Shown here in pieces: positions 25,622 through 34,969 of a stretch of 64,000 nucleotides of DNA. The DNA is taken from the NCBI GenBank assembly GCA_016124575.1, contig WGNM01000033.1, forward strand, positions 1 through 64,000. Direction: 5' to 3'. The stretch is from Cryomorphaceae bacterium (GTDB taxonomy: Bacteria; Bacteroidota; Bacteroidia; Flavobacteriales_D; Sanyastnellaceae). Made by a program: the position numbers and the translations under genes. Below the pieces are notes generated by a model. That model had not been told where the DNA came from. It did no database searches and saw only the letters and a program-made list of their open reading frames with translations. The first letter of the stretch is position 1. Each line of letters opens with the position of its first letter.

Positions 25622-26320
25622 TTACTTTTCTTCGATGCTGAGTCTGAATCCCACACCGTGGACATTGCTGATCGAAACCGATTCGTCGTCGGCAAGGTAT
25701 TTTCTCAATTTGGTGATGAAGACATCCATGCTGCGACCAACGAAATAGCTGTCATCGCCCCAAACTTTCTTGGCGATAAGCTCACGTTCGATAACACGGT
25801 TGAGGTGTTCGCACATCATTTTCAGAATGTCGGCCTCTTTGCGGGTCAATTGCCGCAAGTCGTTGTTTCTTGATAAGGTGAGGTTCACAGTATCGAAAGC
25901 ATAGCTTCCCAACGTGTAGTGCTCTATTTTCTCTTCATCATCAAAGGCTTTGCTTCGCTTTAATATCGCACGAATGCGCAGCAGAAATTCTTCGTTAACA
26001 AACGGTTTTGTGATGTAGTCATCGGCACCAATTCGCAAGCCGCGAATTTTGTCTTCAACCATGCTTTTTGCCGTGAGAAAGACAATTGGAACCTGTTCGT
26101 TGATTTTACGGATGTCTTCAGCCAATGTGAACCCATCTTTTTCAGGCAACATGACATCAAGCAGACAGAGGTGATATTCATCTTGATTGAAGCTCAATAA
26201 ACCATCTTTGCCATTGGTAGCTAGTCGCACATGAAAGCCCTCCATGCGCAAGAGGTCTTGAATCACAAACCCGAGGTTGTAATCGTCTTCAACCAACAAT
26301 ATTTTCACTTTATCTGTCAT
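25622..26320 (-). CDS. OmpR-family response regulator (RprY-like)
   Basis: 232 residues. Receiver: E11-D12-D13 pocket, phospho-acceptor D55 (LLDVMLPEKDGFTL), T84 and K105. A winged-helix DNA-binding domain follows (about 135-230; ending VHGVGFRLSI). The wording resembles RprY of Bacteroidota, a regulator linked to envelope and oxidative stress. Translation is coupled to the kinase upstream by a 4-base overlap. Confidence 0.92.
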   Translation of the reverse strand: MTDKVKILLVEDDYNLGFVIQDLLRMEGFHVRLATNGKDGLLSFNQDEYHLCLLDVMLPEKDGFTLAEDIRKINEQVPIVFLTAKSMVEDKIRGLRIGADDYITKPFVNEEFLLRIRAILKRSKAFDDEEKIEHYTLGSYAFDTVNLTLSRNNDLRQLTRKEADILKMMCEHLNRVIERELIAKKVWGDDSYFVGRSMDVFITKLRKYLADDESVSISNVHGVGFRLSIEEK

Positions 26321-27591
26321 GCCAATTTCTTTAGTCGAATGGTAAACGTGCTTCCTTTGCCCAATTCACTTTGCAGGTCGATGGTGCCACCGTGGGCGCG
26401 GACAATGCTTTTAACATAAAACAAACCAAGTCCGAATCCTTTCACATTGTGCACATTGCCTGTGGGAACGCGAAAGAATTTATCGAAAATCATTTTTTTG
26501 TTTTTATCGTCGATACCTATGCCGTTGTCGGCAACTTCAATCATGACCCATTTGTCGTTATTAGACAATCCGATGGTGATTTGTGGTTGAAGCCTCGTGT
26601 ACTTGATGGCATTGTCCATGAGGTTGAAAATAACATTGGTCAAGTGCACGCGATCTCCTTTAACAGCATTGTTGCCACCGGCGCTCTTAAAAGTTATCGA
26701 TCCACCTTTTTCCTGCGCCATCAGAGAGAGTGTGTCTACACATTTTTCGATCAGTGCCTCCATATCGATTTGCTCTTCTTTGAGCTGCAGTTCGCCTGGT
26801 GTTAACGACGCGATTTGTAGCACACGCTCTACTTGCGACTTCAGACGATTGTTTTCGTTTTTAATGATTGTGGCGTACTGTTTCAAGCGGCTAGCATCCT
26901 GCGAAATATCATCGCGCATCAACATCTCACTGCTGATACCAATGGTGCTAATGGGCGTTTTCAGTTCGTGCGTCATGTTATTTATAAAGTCTGTTTTGAC
27001 TTCAGAAAGTCGCTTTTGCCGCAGAATAATCAATATGGAATACGCAAAAAACAGCACAACGAGCAAGATCACGATGGATGAAAACACCCAAAAATCCATC
27101 TGCTTGATGATTACCGTCGTCTTTTGAGGAAAATAGATTCCGAAATAATGTCCGTCTTGATTGAACTTCCTTTGTATGCTCAACTCAGCATTTTGTCCAG
27201 AACCGGTCTTTTCATTGAAGTTCACCCTTCCGCCATACACCACCGAATCGGAGAAGCAATCATAAATGGCGTATTCAAACTCTTCTTTGAGGTTGAAGCT
27301 CTCGAATTCTTCTCTGAGCAGACTTTCCAAAAAATACGGGTGGAGGGTGTCGTTGATATTCGCTACGAAATACGACGACGACACTTGGTTGACAGGTTCA
27401 ACAAAGGCGCTGTCGCGATTTACCTCTTGAATGCGGTCAACTACTTGCGATAGCGCAATGACTACGCGATCATTAAATTGCTTTTCTTGCAAATTGTAGG
27501 CGCGCTTCACCCAAAAAATCTGTGTAATCACGATTCCGGAAAGCGAAACCACGGCCAATAAAATGAGGACTAAAATCGTTTGTCTGCGCAT
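26317..27591 (-). CDS. Sensor histidine kinase (RprX-like)
   Basis: 424 residues from ATG 27591 (MRRQTILVLILLAVV); the open frame starts earlier but reaches into the divergent leader. Two membrane segments (near 5-25 and 170-195) flank a ~145-residue periplasmic sensor. Then HisKA with NNMTHELKTPIS and a HATPase domain (NLMDNAIKYT, DNGIGID, GFGLGLFYVKS, GKGSTFTI). Partner of the OmpR-type regulator it overlaps. The signal sensed is unknown. Confidence 0.9.
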   Translation of the reverse strand: MRRQTILVLILLAVVSLSGIVITQIFWVKRAYNLQEKQFNDRVVIALSQVVDRIQEVNRDSAFVEPVNQVSSSYFVANINDTLHPYFLESLLREEFESFNLKEEFEYAIYDCFSDSVVYGGRVNFNEKTGSGQNAELSIQRKFNQDGHYFGIYFPQKTTVIIKQMDFWVFSSIVILLVVLFFAYSILIILRQKRLSEVKTDFINNMTHELKTPISTIGISSEMLMRDDISQDASRLKQYATIIKNENNRLKSQVERVLQIASLTPGELQLKEEQIDMEALIEKCVDTLSLMAQEKGGSITFKSAGGNNAVKGDRVHLTNVIFNLMDNAIKYTRLQPQITIGLSNNDKWVMIEVADNGIGIDDKNKKMIFDKFFRVPTGNVHNVKGFGLGLFYVKSIVRAHGGTIDLQSELGKGSTFTIRLKKLA

Positions 27592-27649
27592 GGGGTCGAA
27601 AATAATCCTTTTCGCATCTTTGCCAACGCATATTAACACGCATATAACA

Positions 27650-28741
27650 GTGAAAAATCAAATTACCATCTTCGTTGTTCTCTTAGCAGGACTTTTTTTA
27701 TCAAGCTGTGAGAGCGAGGTAAAGCCAACCATGCCATACAGAGTGCACTACAGTGTGTTAAGCGACGATCAGGAGGTGCGCGACATGGTTTACCAGTATT
27801 TTGGTTCTGAGCTGATTTATGAAGTGTACGACTCGTCGCATATCTACATGACCCGTTTCGGCAGGGATAACAAGTTGCAACATTGGTACAATGGTGAGTC
27901 GTTGTACATCCGCGAAGCGTATGGAGAACATTGTGATTGTGTTGAGTTAAGGGGTGAGCTGCTTCGCTATTGGCTCGATAACGAGTCGACACCGGCGGTG
28001 ATGTTTAATAGAGATGTGGAGGAGCGATTCGGACTAGAAGTAAAGTCGGGCGTAATCGTTACAGATGAAAAAGACACCACGTGGATTTCTGTTGCGCAAG
28101 AACTGATGAGTCCGTGGTTCGATATGGGCTACATTTCTGGGTTGCCAATGTCGTATAGTTATCGCTTGCGCGGAAAAAAAGTCACCTACGAAGTAGATTC
28201 TATTCGCCACCTGGCGGATGTTTGGAGTGTTGGTAAATGGAGAGACAAATGTGTGCAGGTTCCACCAGAAAGCTACCTCGGCTTCACGATGGGTGATTCA
28301 TTGGGGGTGATTGGTGATCGCGTTTGGATGAATGGGTATATACACGATGAAGAGCAAAACGCATTGAGCGGACAAGTGGGAGTTTATGAGGTCAATGATG
28401 ATGGTACGTTGGAAGGTGGCGTTTCTCGCATCGATAATGGAAACTACGACCTGCAACTGTCTATCGGTAAATTATACATACTTGATTTCTCATCAGAGAA
28501 CACCGTGCATCGCAGGATGGAATTGGATTTGCGTGACGCACCGAAGAATGGCAACGAATACGCCATGCAGGTATCGATTTTGCTTTTCGAACCTGAGAAT
28601 GCCGAAGTGGATGCTTACTGCAAAGAACAGTTTGTTGGCAAAGGAAGGTACATAGCAGAAGAAGACGCCATAGGGTTCGATTTCGAATACACCGCAGCAG
28701 TGAAAGCTGAAACAGCCCGTTTGCGCGGGAAGGACCTATAG
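27650..28741 (+). CDS. Hypothetical lipoprotein
   Basis: 364 residues from a GTG at 27650 (VKNQITIFVVLL); the upstream extension to 27563 has no homology-like sequence and overlaps the divergent kinase start. Lipobox LSSC near residue 20. The mature part is acidic and unrecognised, with a carboxypeptidase-regulatory-like beta region near the end (GQVGVYEVNDDGTLEGG, GNYDLQLSIGKLYILDF). Its end overlaps the convergent LytTR regulator gene by a few bases. Confidence 0.7.
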   Translation: MKNQITIFVVLLAGLFLSSCESEVKPTMPYRVHYSVLSDDQEVRDMVYQYFGSELIYEVYDSSHIYMTRFGRDNKLQHWYNGESLYIREAYGEHCDCVELRGELLRYWLDNESTPAVMFNRDVEERFGLEVKSGVIVTDEKDTTWISVAQELMSPWFDMGYISGLPMSYSYRLRGKKVTYEVDSIRHLADVWSVGKWRDKCVQVPPESYLGFTMGDSLGVIGDRVWMNGYIHDEEQNALSGQVGVYEVNDDGTLEGGVSRIDNGNYDLQLSIGKLYILDFSSENTVHRRMELDLRDAPKNGNEYAMQVSILLFEPENAEVDAYCKEQFVGKGRYIAEEDAIGFDFEYTAAVKAETARLRGKDL

Positions 28742-29455
28742 ACTTCTCAATTCTCTGAATCGGGCCGACTGTCGGCGAGAGACTTCAATTTCTTTCCCAT
28801 CGCGGAGCGTGCATTTTAAACCACCGCTGAACCAAGGTTCTATGTTTTCAACCCAATCGAGGTTTACGATGTGTTTTCTGCTCGCTCGAAAGAAGTGCAT
28901 CTCGTCTAGTCGCTCTTCAAGCTGATTTAGTGACCTCAGAATCAGCGGTTTGAAGTCTTTGAAATACACACGGACATAATTTCCCTCGGATTCGAAGAGA
29001 CGGATTTCACGAAGTGGAACGAACCAACATTTCTCACCGTCTTTGATGAAGATCTGGTCATCGGGAAGCAAGGTTGTTTTATCGCCCTGATTGTTCAGTG
29101 CCGAAGGTTTTAACGATTGCACACGTTGAATTGCAGTTGCTAGACGGTCGTTTTCAACGGGCTTGAGCAGGTAATCGAGTGCATTGACTTCAAAAGCGCG
29201 CAGAGCGAACTCATCGTATGCCGTAACGAAGATGACATGGGGCACGTGATCTAGCTTTGACAGCAACTCAAACCCTGAACCTCCAGGCATTTGGATGTCG
29301 AGAAAGATAAGCTCAGGGCCAAGGTTTTCAATGAGTTCTTGTGCTTCTTCAATGTCGCCTGCTTCTGCCATTACCTCAATGTCAGGAAAAGCTGTCAGCA
29401 TTTGAATTAGCTCTTTGCGCGCCAGGCGCTCGTCGTCTATCACTATTGCTTTCAT
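28736..29455 (-). CDS. LytTR-family response regulator
   Basis: 239 residues from ATG 29455 (MKAIVIDDERLARKEL); a GTG three codons upstream (29464) would overlap the kinase stop by 4 bases. Receiver with phospho-acceptor in FLDIQMPGGSGF (D53 in this numbering) and a C-terminal LytTR DNA-binding domain (RLFESEGNYVRVYF, FRASRKHIVNL, EVSRRQSARF). Works with the adjacent LytS-type kinase. Confidence 0.92.
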   Translation of the reverse strand: MKAIVIDDERLARKELIQMLTAFPDIEVMAEAGDIEEAQELIENLGPELIFLDIQMPGGSGFELLSKLDHVPHVIFVTAYDEFALRAFEVNALDYLLKPVENDRLATAIQRVQSLKPSALNNQGDKTTLLPDDQIFIKDGEKCWFVPLREIRLFESEGNYVRVYFKDFKPLILRSLNQLEERLDEMHFFRASRKHIVNLDWVENIEPWFSGGLKCTLRDGKEIEVSRRQSARFRELRSL

Positions 29456-29460
29456 GTGGT

Positions 29461-30489
29461 TCACTTTTGAGGAATGATCAGTTTGCAGACAACCTCGTCA
29501 TGCGTCTCATAAATTTCGAAATGCGCGCTATCTTGGTAAATAAGTTCAAGGCGTTTGTTCGTGTTTTGAAGTCCTGTTCCAACCTCTTCATGGTGAATTA
29601 TCTTTCCTGTGTTTCGAATTTCAATTTCCAGTTTACCGTTCAAACGGGTGTTCAATTGCAGAATTCCACCACCGCGCGTAGCGGCAACTCCATGCTTTAT
29701 TCCGTTTTCAACCAAAGTCTGAATCATAAGCGGCGGCACCGTGCATTCGAGGGTGTCGGCAGCGACATCAATTTTCAACTCCAGTCGTTCTTCAAAGCGT
29801 ATTTGCTCCATTTCGAGGTATTTCTGGACCAAGTCGAGCTCCTCGCGCAGCGGAATCAGCGATTGTTTGCCGAGCATTAAACTATTTCTAAGCACCGAAG
29901 AAAGAATTGTAACAGCCTCTTTAGCGCGCAGAGGGTCTTCATCAATCAGGGCGCGAATGCTGTTTAGTGAGTTGAACATGAAATGCGGACGTAGCTGGCT
30001 GCGCAAGTTGTTAAGTTCTACCTCAACATTTGCTGCGCGCAGCTCTAAGTTCCGAATTTCGGCTTTTTGAAGATTTTCAAAATAATGGAAGGCGAAGTAA
30101 AACACAACCCAAACGACGAATAGCACACTGAAATTCAGAACATACACCCACAAGGCCGGTTTCGAGAAATCGATGATTTTTTCCCCATGATCGAAGATGA
30201 TATCGTGCAAACCTCCATAGGTAAATGCGAAAATCAAGCTCATGGCAATGGCAGCAGGCAAAACAAGAAGCAGTTGTTTCCAAATAGGCGCGTTCACAAA
30301 ACCGCTTGCACGAAGCATTCCACGGAAAACATGAGAAATACCAATTCCGAGAACGATCATGATGGCCGAAGAAGCAGGTATTTCCCACACCAACCGTCCT
30401 TGCAGAGCGACATTCAAAATGTTACCAGCACCGAAAACACCCCAACCCGTTATCTGGCAAATCCAATAAATGCGCTCTCGTCGACTCAT
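29461..30489 (-). CDS. LytS/YehU-type sensor histidine kinase
   Basis: 342 residues: four membrane segments (about 10-150), a coiled coil (FENLQKAEIRNLELRAAN), then the His_kinase domain with QLRPHFMFNSLNSIRALI, where the phosphorylated His is in PHF. The HATPase part has PPLMIQTLVENGIKHG and GTGLQNTNKRL. It precedes and is coupled to the LytTR regulator. Confidence 0.9.
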   Translation of the reverse strand: MSRRERIYWICQITGWGVFGAGNILNVALQGRLVWEIPASSAIMIVLGIGISHVFRGMLRASGFVNAPIWKQLLLVLPAAIAMSLIFAFTYGGLHDIIFDHGEKIIDFSKPALWVYVLNFSVLFVVWVVFYFAFHYFENLQKAEIRNLELRAANVEVELNNLRSQLRPHFMFNSLNSIRALIDEDPLRAKEAVTILSSVLRNSLMLGKQSLIPLREELDLVQKYLEMEQIRFEERLELKIDVAADTLECTVPPLMIQTLVENGIKHGVAATRGGGILQLNTRLNGKLEIEIRNTGKIIHHEEVGTGLQNTNKRLELIYQDSAHFEIYETHDEVVCKLIIPQK

Positions 30490-30616
30490 GAAAACGAAGT
30501 TAATGCTTCGTTTCCGAAAAATGCCTGAATTTCCATCAATGGATAATCGGCGTGTTCGGTGGTGGATTGAAAACCAAATGCTACAACACCTGCGATGTAA
30601 ACCATATCTTTGAGAA

Positions 30617-31216
30617 GTGAATTACCTAGCACATTGCTTTTTGAGCGGAGATAACCCGCTGGTTCTTACTGGAAACTTCCTTGGAGATTTCGTGAAAGGA
30701 CATGATTATAACGCTTATGAAACGGGTATTCGAAATGGGATACTCCTGCACCGCTTTATAGATAGCTTTACCGATGAACATCCCATAACGCGCGAAATCA
30801 GAGCTTTAATTCGTCCGATTTGCGGACACTATTCAGGAGTTGCTGTAGACATGTTGTACGATTACGCATTGGCAAAAATGTGGAATCATTTTTCGGAAGT
30901 CCCCCTCGAAATTTTCGCTCAAAACGTATTTCGAACACTGCATGTTCATGCAGATCCGATCTCAGTTGAAGCATCACACTTGTTGTATTACATGGAAAGA
31001 GACAATTGGTTTGTAGCTTATACGCAGACATCGGGACTACTGAGAGCCATGAACGGGATGGAAAAAAGGATAGGCAGGAAGACAGGTTTGCCTCAGTCTG
31101 TTGATTGGTTGGTCGAAAATGAAGCGCAACTCGTCGAATTTTTTATGGCGTTTTTTCCAGATATTCTAAGGGGTTGTCAGTCTAAAATTCATAACTTCGC
31201 CCCCGCCTTAGGGTGA
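30617..31216 (+). CDS. ACP phosphodiesterase-like protein (AcpH/DUF479 family)
   Basis: 199 residues from GTG 30617 (NYLAHCFLSGDNP). His/Asp motifs of the family: YLAHCFLSG, GNFLGDFVKG, LLHRFIDSFTDEHP and DMLYDYALAK. Founding members remove the 4'-phosphopantetheine arm from acyl carrier protein; many homologues are untested. The gene stands alone between divergent and downstream genes. Confidence 0.82.
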   Translation: MNYLAHCFLSGDNPLVLTGNFLGDFVKGHDYNAYETGIRNGILLHRFIDSFTDEHPITREIRALIRPICGHYSGVAVDMLYDYALAKMWNHFSEVPLEIFAQNVFRTLHVHADPISVEASHLLYYMERDNWFVAYTQTSGLLRAMNGMEKRIGRKTGLPQSVDWLVENEAQLVEFFMAFFPDILRGCQSKIHNFAPALG

Positions 31217-31298
31217 TAATTCAGTAGTTGTGTTTTTTTACCTAACGGTCAATTACTATATTTACCCAACTACCGAGACCAAAAAGTTATACAAGAAG

Positions 31299-32087
31299 AT
31301 GAGGTTAATGGGTGTGGTACTCCTCGCATTGCTAGGTTTTGCTTTCAAAGCGAACGCCGGGACAATAGTGCTAGAAGGAAAGTACCAACAGAAAAATGTG
31401 TACGTGATCAACAGCATCTCTGCAGATGGGGTTGGTTTTTGCGTATTTGAAGTTACCGTGAACGGACAAATCACGAGTGACGAAACGAACAGCAACGCCT
31501 TTGAAGTCGACCTTTCGGTTTATGGCTTTAAATTGGGTGATGATGTGGTGGTGACCATCAAATACAAAGATGGTTGCGAACCGAAAATCATCAACCCGGG
31601 CGCGCTTGAGCCGTCGCCAACATTTGAAACCACAGATATTCGTATCGATAACGCCGGCATGCTCTCATGGGAAACCTTGAACGAGCAAGGGCGATTGCCA
31701 TTTGTAATCCAACAATTCAAATGGAATAAATGGGTGAACGTAGGTGAAGTAATGGGCAATGGTACTTCGGTGAAAAACACCTATTCTTTTCAAACATCAC
31801 CTATTTCTGGTGTCAACCGCTTTCGTGTGATGCAACGTTCTCAAGAGAATAAGAACCGCACAAGCAAAGATGTGGAATACACATCAGATAAGCCGGAAGT
31901 AACGTTCATCTTCGAAAAGAAAGACAAGCGATTGGTATTCAGTTCTGACACCAACTACGAATTGTACAATGCTTACGGGCAAATCATCAAACGCGGGTTT
32001 GGATCTACCTGTGATGTGAGCAACATGGGCAAAGGTGAGTACTACATCAGCTTCGATGCTACAACCCAGAAGTTTGAGAAAAAATAA
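31299..32087 (+). CDS. Secreted hypothetical protein
   Basis: 262 residues from ATG 31299 (MRLMGVVLLALLGFAFKANAG); the frame is open to 31230. After the signal peptide come beta-rich segments with no enzyme motif. The C terminus (YELYNAYGQIIKRGFG to GKGEYYISFDATTQKFEKK) resembles the shape of a T9SS sorting domain but is divergent, so surface export is only a possibility. Confidence 0.65.
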   Translation: MRLMGVVLLALLGFAFKANAGTIVLEGKYQQKNVYVINSISADGVGFCVFEVTVNGQITSDETNSNAFEVDLSVYGFKLGDDVVVTIKYKDGCEPKIINPGALEPSPTFETTDIRIDNAGMLSWETLNEQGRLPFVIQQFKWNKWVNVGEVMGNGTSVKNTYSFQTSPISGVNRFRVMQRSQENKNRTSKDVEYTSDKPEVTFIFEKKDKRLVFSSDTNYELYNAYGQIIKRGFGSTCDVSNMGKGEYYISFDATTQKFEKK

Positions 32088-32149
32088 CTCAAACTTGTTG
32101 TCATACAACATTTTAGCTTTTTCTGCGTAACAGAAGTAAACAACGGCAT

Positions 32150-33589
32150 ATGATAAAGGCAGTAAATTGTTTTTACCTGCTTGTCTCGTTGGTCGTATGG
32201 TCTGCTTGTAGCAATAGTGCGTCGCCACCTCCTCAACCCACTACAGCAACACTTCCGATTACAATTGACCTACCGGAGATAAAGCATCGAAAGAATCTGA
32301 TTCTCTTGACTGAGAATGGGTCAACTTCCTATTATTTGTACCGCGGACAAGGAATGGGCTACGACTATGAGCTCGTGCGTGCTTTTGCGAAAAGCCAAGG
32401 TTTGGGCTTGCAAGTGAAAGTGCTGACAGATCTCGAAGATATGTTTCATCTGCTTCAATCAGGTGATGGAGATATCATCGCAGGCAACTTGACTCACATC
32501 CCCGAAAGGGAAAAGTATGTGCAATTCACTTCGCCTTTGAGTGAAACGCGTCAGGTATTGGTGCAGCGAAAACCACTGAACTGGCGAAAGATGTCGAAAG
32601 AACAACTCGATGACTCCCTCGTCAGATCGTTTGAACAACTGCATCAAAAAGAAATATATGTCCATGCCCTTACTACCTTCTACAGCAACATCCTTGAACT
32701 TGAACAGGCCGCAGGAGTTGATGTAGACATAATTGAAGCCAGTGCCAGCCTGAACAGCGAGACACTGATTCGATTGGTGGCAGAGGGACAAGTACCATTC
32801 ACGGTGTCGGATGAGAATTTGGCCCGCATCAATGCAACGTATTATCCCGATTTAGACATCGAGTTCGCGGTTAGTGCGCCCCAAAAAATAGCGTGGGCGG
32901 TGCGTAAAGACAGCGATAGCTTGCTTCTCGCTATTGAAGAGTGGATGTCGAAAAAGGAAATTCAGAAAAAATTGAAGTATACATACAAAAAGTACTTCAA
33001 TTCGCCTCGTGATCAAATGGGACGCATGTCGAGCGAGTTTTGCTCTCTCGAAGGAAACTGCATTTCTGAATACGATGCGTACATCAAAAAATACAGTGTA
33101 AAAATCAACTGGGATTGGAAATTGCTTGCAGCGATGATCTACGAAGAATCGCGTTTCAACCCCGAGGCACGTTCGTGGGTAGGTGCTTTTGGACTCATGC
33201 AATTGATGCCCGCAACTGGCGAGCGATTTGGAATTGATACAACGCAAACGGTTGAACATAATATCAGGGCAGGTGTTGATTACCTGCGCTACCTTGATCG
33301 CATGTGGCAAGATAGAATCAACGATTCGTCTGAACGTGTTAAATTCATCCTCGCATCGTATAACATTGGCCCCGGTCATGTCTTAGATGCTCAAGCCATA
33401 GCAAGAGAATTGAATTTAAATCCCGAAATTTGGGACCACAACGTAGCCGATTGCTTGTTGCTGAAATCAGACGACCGCTACTTGCATCTTCCCGATGTGA
33501 AGCACGGATACTGCCGAGGAACAGAAACAGTGAGCTACGTGAACAGGGTGATGAATCAATATTTATTGTACCAAAACTTAAAAGTGTGA
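32150..33589 (+). CDS. MltF-like membrane-bound lytic transglycosylase
   Basis: 479 residues. Lipobox WSAC near residue 20. A periplasmic solute-binding-type domain (about 45-275; RGQGMGYDYELVRAFAKS) is followed by an SLT transglycosylase domain (about 300-470) with the catalytic Glu in YEESRFNP and GAFGLMQLMPATG. It cleaves peptidoglycan glycan strands to 1,6-anhydro products. Its stop overlaps the GTG of the next lipoprotein gene. Confidence 0.9.
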   Translation: MIKAVNCFYLLVSLVVWSACSNSASPPPQPTTATLPITIDLPEIKHRKNLILLTENGSTSYYLYRGQGMGYDYELVRAFAKSQGLGLQVKVLTDLEDMFHLLQSGDGDIIAGNLTHIPEREKYVQFTSPLSETRQVLVQRKPLNWRKMSKEQLDDSLVRSFEQLHQKEIYVHALTTFYSNILELEQAAGVDVDIIEASASLNSETLIRLVAEGQVPFTVSDENLARINATYYPDLDIEFAVSAPQKIAWAVRKDSDSLLLAIEEWMSKKEIQKKLKYTYKKYFNSPRDQMGRMSSEFCSLEGNCISEYDAYIKKYSVKINWDWKLLAAMIYEESRFNPEARSWVGAFGLMQLMPATGERFGIDTTQTVEHNIRAGVDYLRYLDRMWQDRINDSSERVKFILASYNIGPGHVLDAQAIARELNLNPEIWDHNVADCLLLKSDDRYLHLPDVKHGYCRGTETVSYVNRVMNQYLLYQNLKV

Positions 33590-34233
33590 TTCGCTACATA
33601 GCAATTCTGATATTCGCCTCCATCGCTCTTTTTGCTTGCAAGAAGACTAAAAATCAAGATGTTGTTGTAGAAGGTACGATTACCGATTACCGCAGCGGCA
33701 GCGGACTGACGAATGTATACCTTGTCCTCAACGAACAGGTAGTTAGCGGCGGCGTGCTCAGCGGTGGATTCACTACAGTGGCCGAGACCTCTACCAACGG
33801 CGATGGTACCTATACCCTTGAGTTTGGGCGAAGCAATGCACTTACTTATCGGGTAGGTATTGAAAAGACAGGTTTTTTCGATCGCGAGATAGACATCAAT
33901 CCTGAGAACGTGTCTCCCAACAATCCATACAACCTTTCTGTTGCTTTGGTGCCAGAAGCTACCGTGAGTGTGCGATTGGTTAATACCTCTCCAGTGAGCA
34001 ATGATGATCTTGTCAAGTTCCGCTACCTATCGCCAAACTTCATTTGTGAATGCTGCACCAGCGATTTGATTCAGGGGGAAGGAATGAATGTTGACATCAC
34101 CTCCTCGTGCAAGCTCTACGGCGATAGTTGGATATATTATCGATGGGATGTCTTCAAAGATACAGACACTACTTTCGTAGACTCTGTGTATTGTCCGGCC
34201 TTTCAAACTACCAACATCCTCATCGAGTATTGA
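33586..34233 (+). CDS. Hypothetical lipoprotein with carboxypeptidase-regulatory-like domain
   Basis: 215 residues from GTG 33586 (VIRYIAILIF), which overlaps the transglycosylase stop as GTGA; the longer open frame to 33430 lies inside that gene. Lipobox LFAC near residue 18. The mature part begins with a beta-sandwich of the carboxypeptidase regulatory type (GTITDYRSGSGLTNVYLVL, NGDGTYTLEFG), then an unrecognised region with four Cys (CECC near 150; C-K further on). Confidence 0.75.
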   Translation: MIRYIAILIFASIALFACKKTKNQDVVVEGTITDYRSGSGLTNVYLVLNEQVVSGGVLSGGFTTVAETSTNGDGTYTLEFGRSNALTYRVGIEKTGFFDREIDINPENVSPNNPYNLSVALVPEATVSVRLVNTSPVSNDDLVKFRYLSPNFICECCTSDLIQGEGMNVDITSSCKLYGDSWIYYRWDVFKDTDTTFVDSVYCPAFQTTNILIEY

Positions 34234-34874
34234 TATCCGAAACTCACCTCAAAGTAACCAAAACAGCGCGGGTATTCTTCGCGGGCAACGCCGCGGATGT
34301 TGAACTGGACACTGCTGTGATTGTCTTACACGGCTATGGCATGTTGCCTGCTTATTTCCTTCGCAAATTTGATACATTGGTATCTGATAAAATGTTGTTC
34401 GTAGCACCCGAAGGTCTGCATCGTTTCTATACACATGGAAGCTCCGGTCGCGTTGGCGCGAGCTGGATGACGAAAGAAGATCGCTTGATGGATATTGAAG
34501 ATAACAACAAATTCCTCGATCAAATCATGGACATCCCTGCTGTAGCAGGCGCAAGAAAAAAAGTGTTGCTGGGATTTTCACAAGGAACGGCCACAGCAGT
34601 GAGGTACTATTGCCAATCAAACACCCCCTTTGATCAAGTGATTTTATGGGCAGGCGTTTTTCCGCACGACCTTTCACTGCCAGACAATGTAAGCCGATTG
34701 AATGAAACGAGATTGGAAATTGTAGTGGGAAGGCAAGATGAATACCTTACCAATGCTGCTGTTTCGCAAGTGAGTGACCTGCTTAAAGAAGCAGGTGTTG
34801 CTTGCCATGTGACCTGGTTTGATGGCGCGCATGTTATCGACGGTGACACACTCACCCGTGTGCTGAATTGCTAA
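34230..34874 (+). CDS. Alpha/beta-hydrolase, phospholipase/carboxylesterase type
   Basis: 214 residues from a probable TTG start at 34230 (overlapping the preceding stop as TTGA). The 248-residue frame from 34128 begins inside the previous gene. HGYG (34-37) supplies the oxyanion hole; nucleophile S117 in GFSQG; acid D170 (GRQDEYL) and H201 (DGAHVID) complete the triad. Cytoplasmic, no signal peptide. Part of a three-gene overlapping cluster with the transglycosylase and lipoprotein; substrate unknown. Confidence 0.82.
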   Translation: MISETHLKVTKTARVFFAGNAADVELDTAVIVLHGYGMLPAYFLRKFDTLVSDKMLFVAPEGLHRFYTHGSSGRVGASWMTKEDRLMDIEDNNKFLDQIMDIPAVAGARKKVLLGFSQGTATAVRYYCQSNTPFDQVILWAGVFPHDLSLPDNVSRLNETRLEIVVGRQDEYLTNAAVSQVSDLLKEAGVACHVTWFDGAHVIDGDTLTRVLNC

Positions 34875-34969
34875 TTGGCTAGTTCTTCATGTTAAGAATT
34901 GAATCGAGCGACTTTTTTTAATAATGACAGTGTTGGCATCCTTTGTATCTTGCAGCAAAGTAAATCCTC

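Noticed and set aside
33430-33585. N-terminal extension of the lipoprotein frame into the transglycosylase gene
   Set aside because: The lipobox needs the GTG at 33586; the extension is the transglycosylase gene in another frame.
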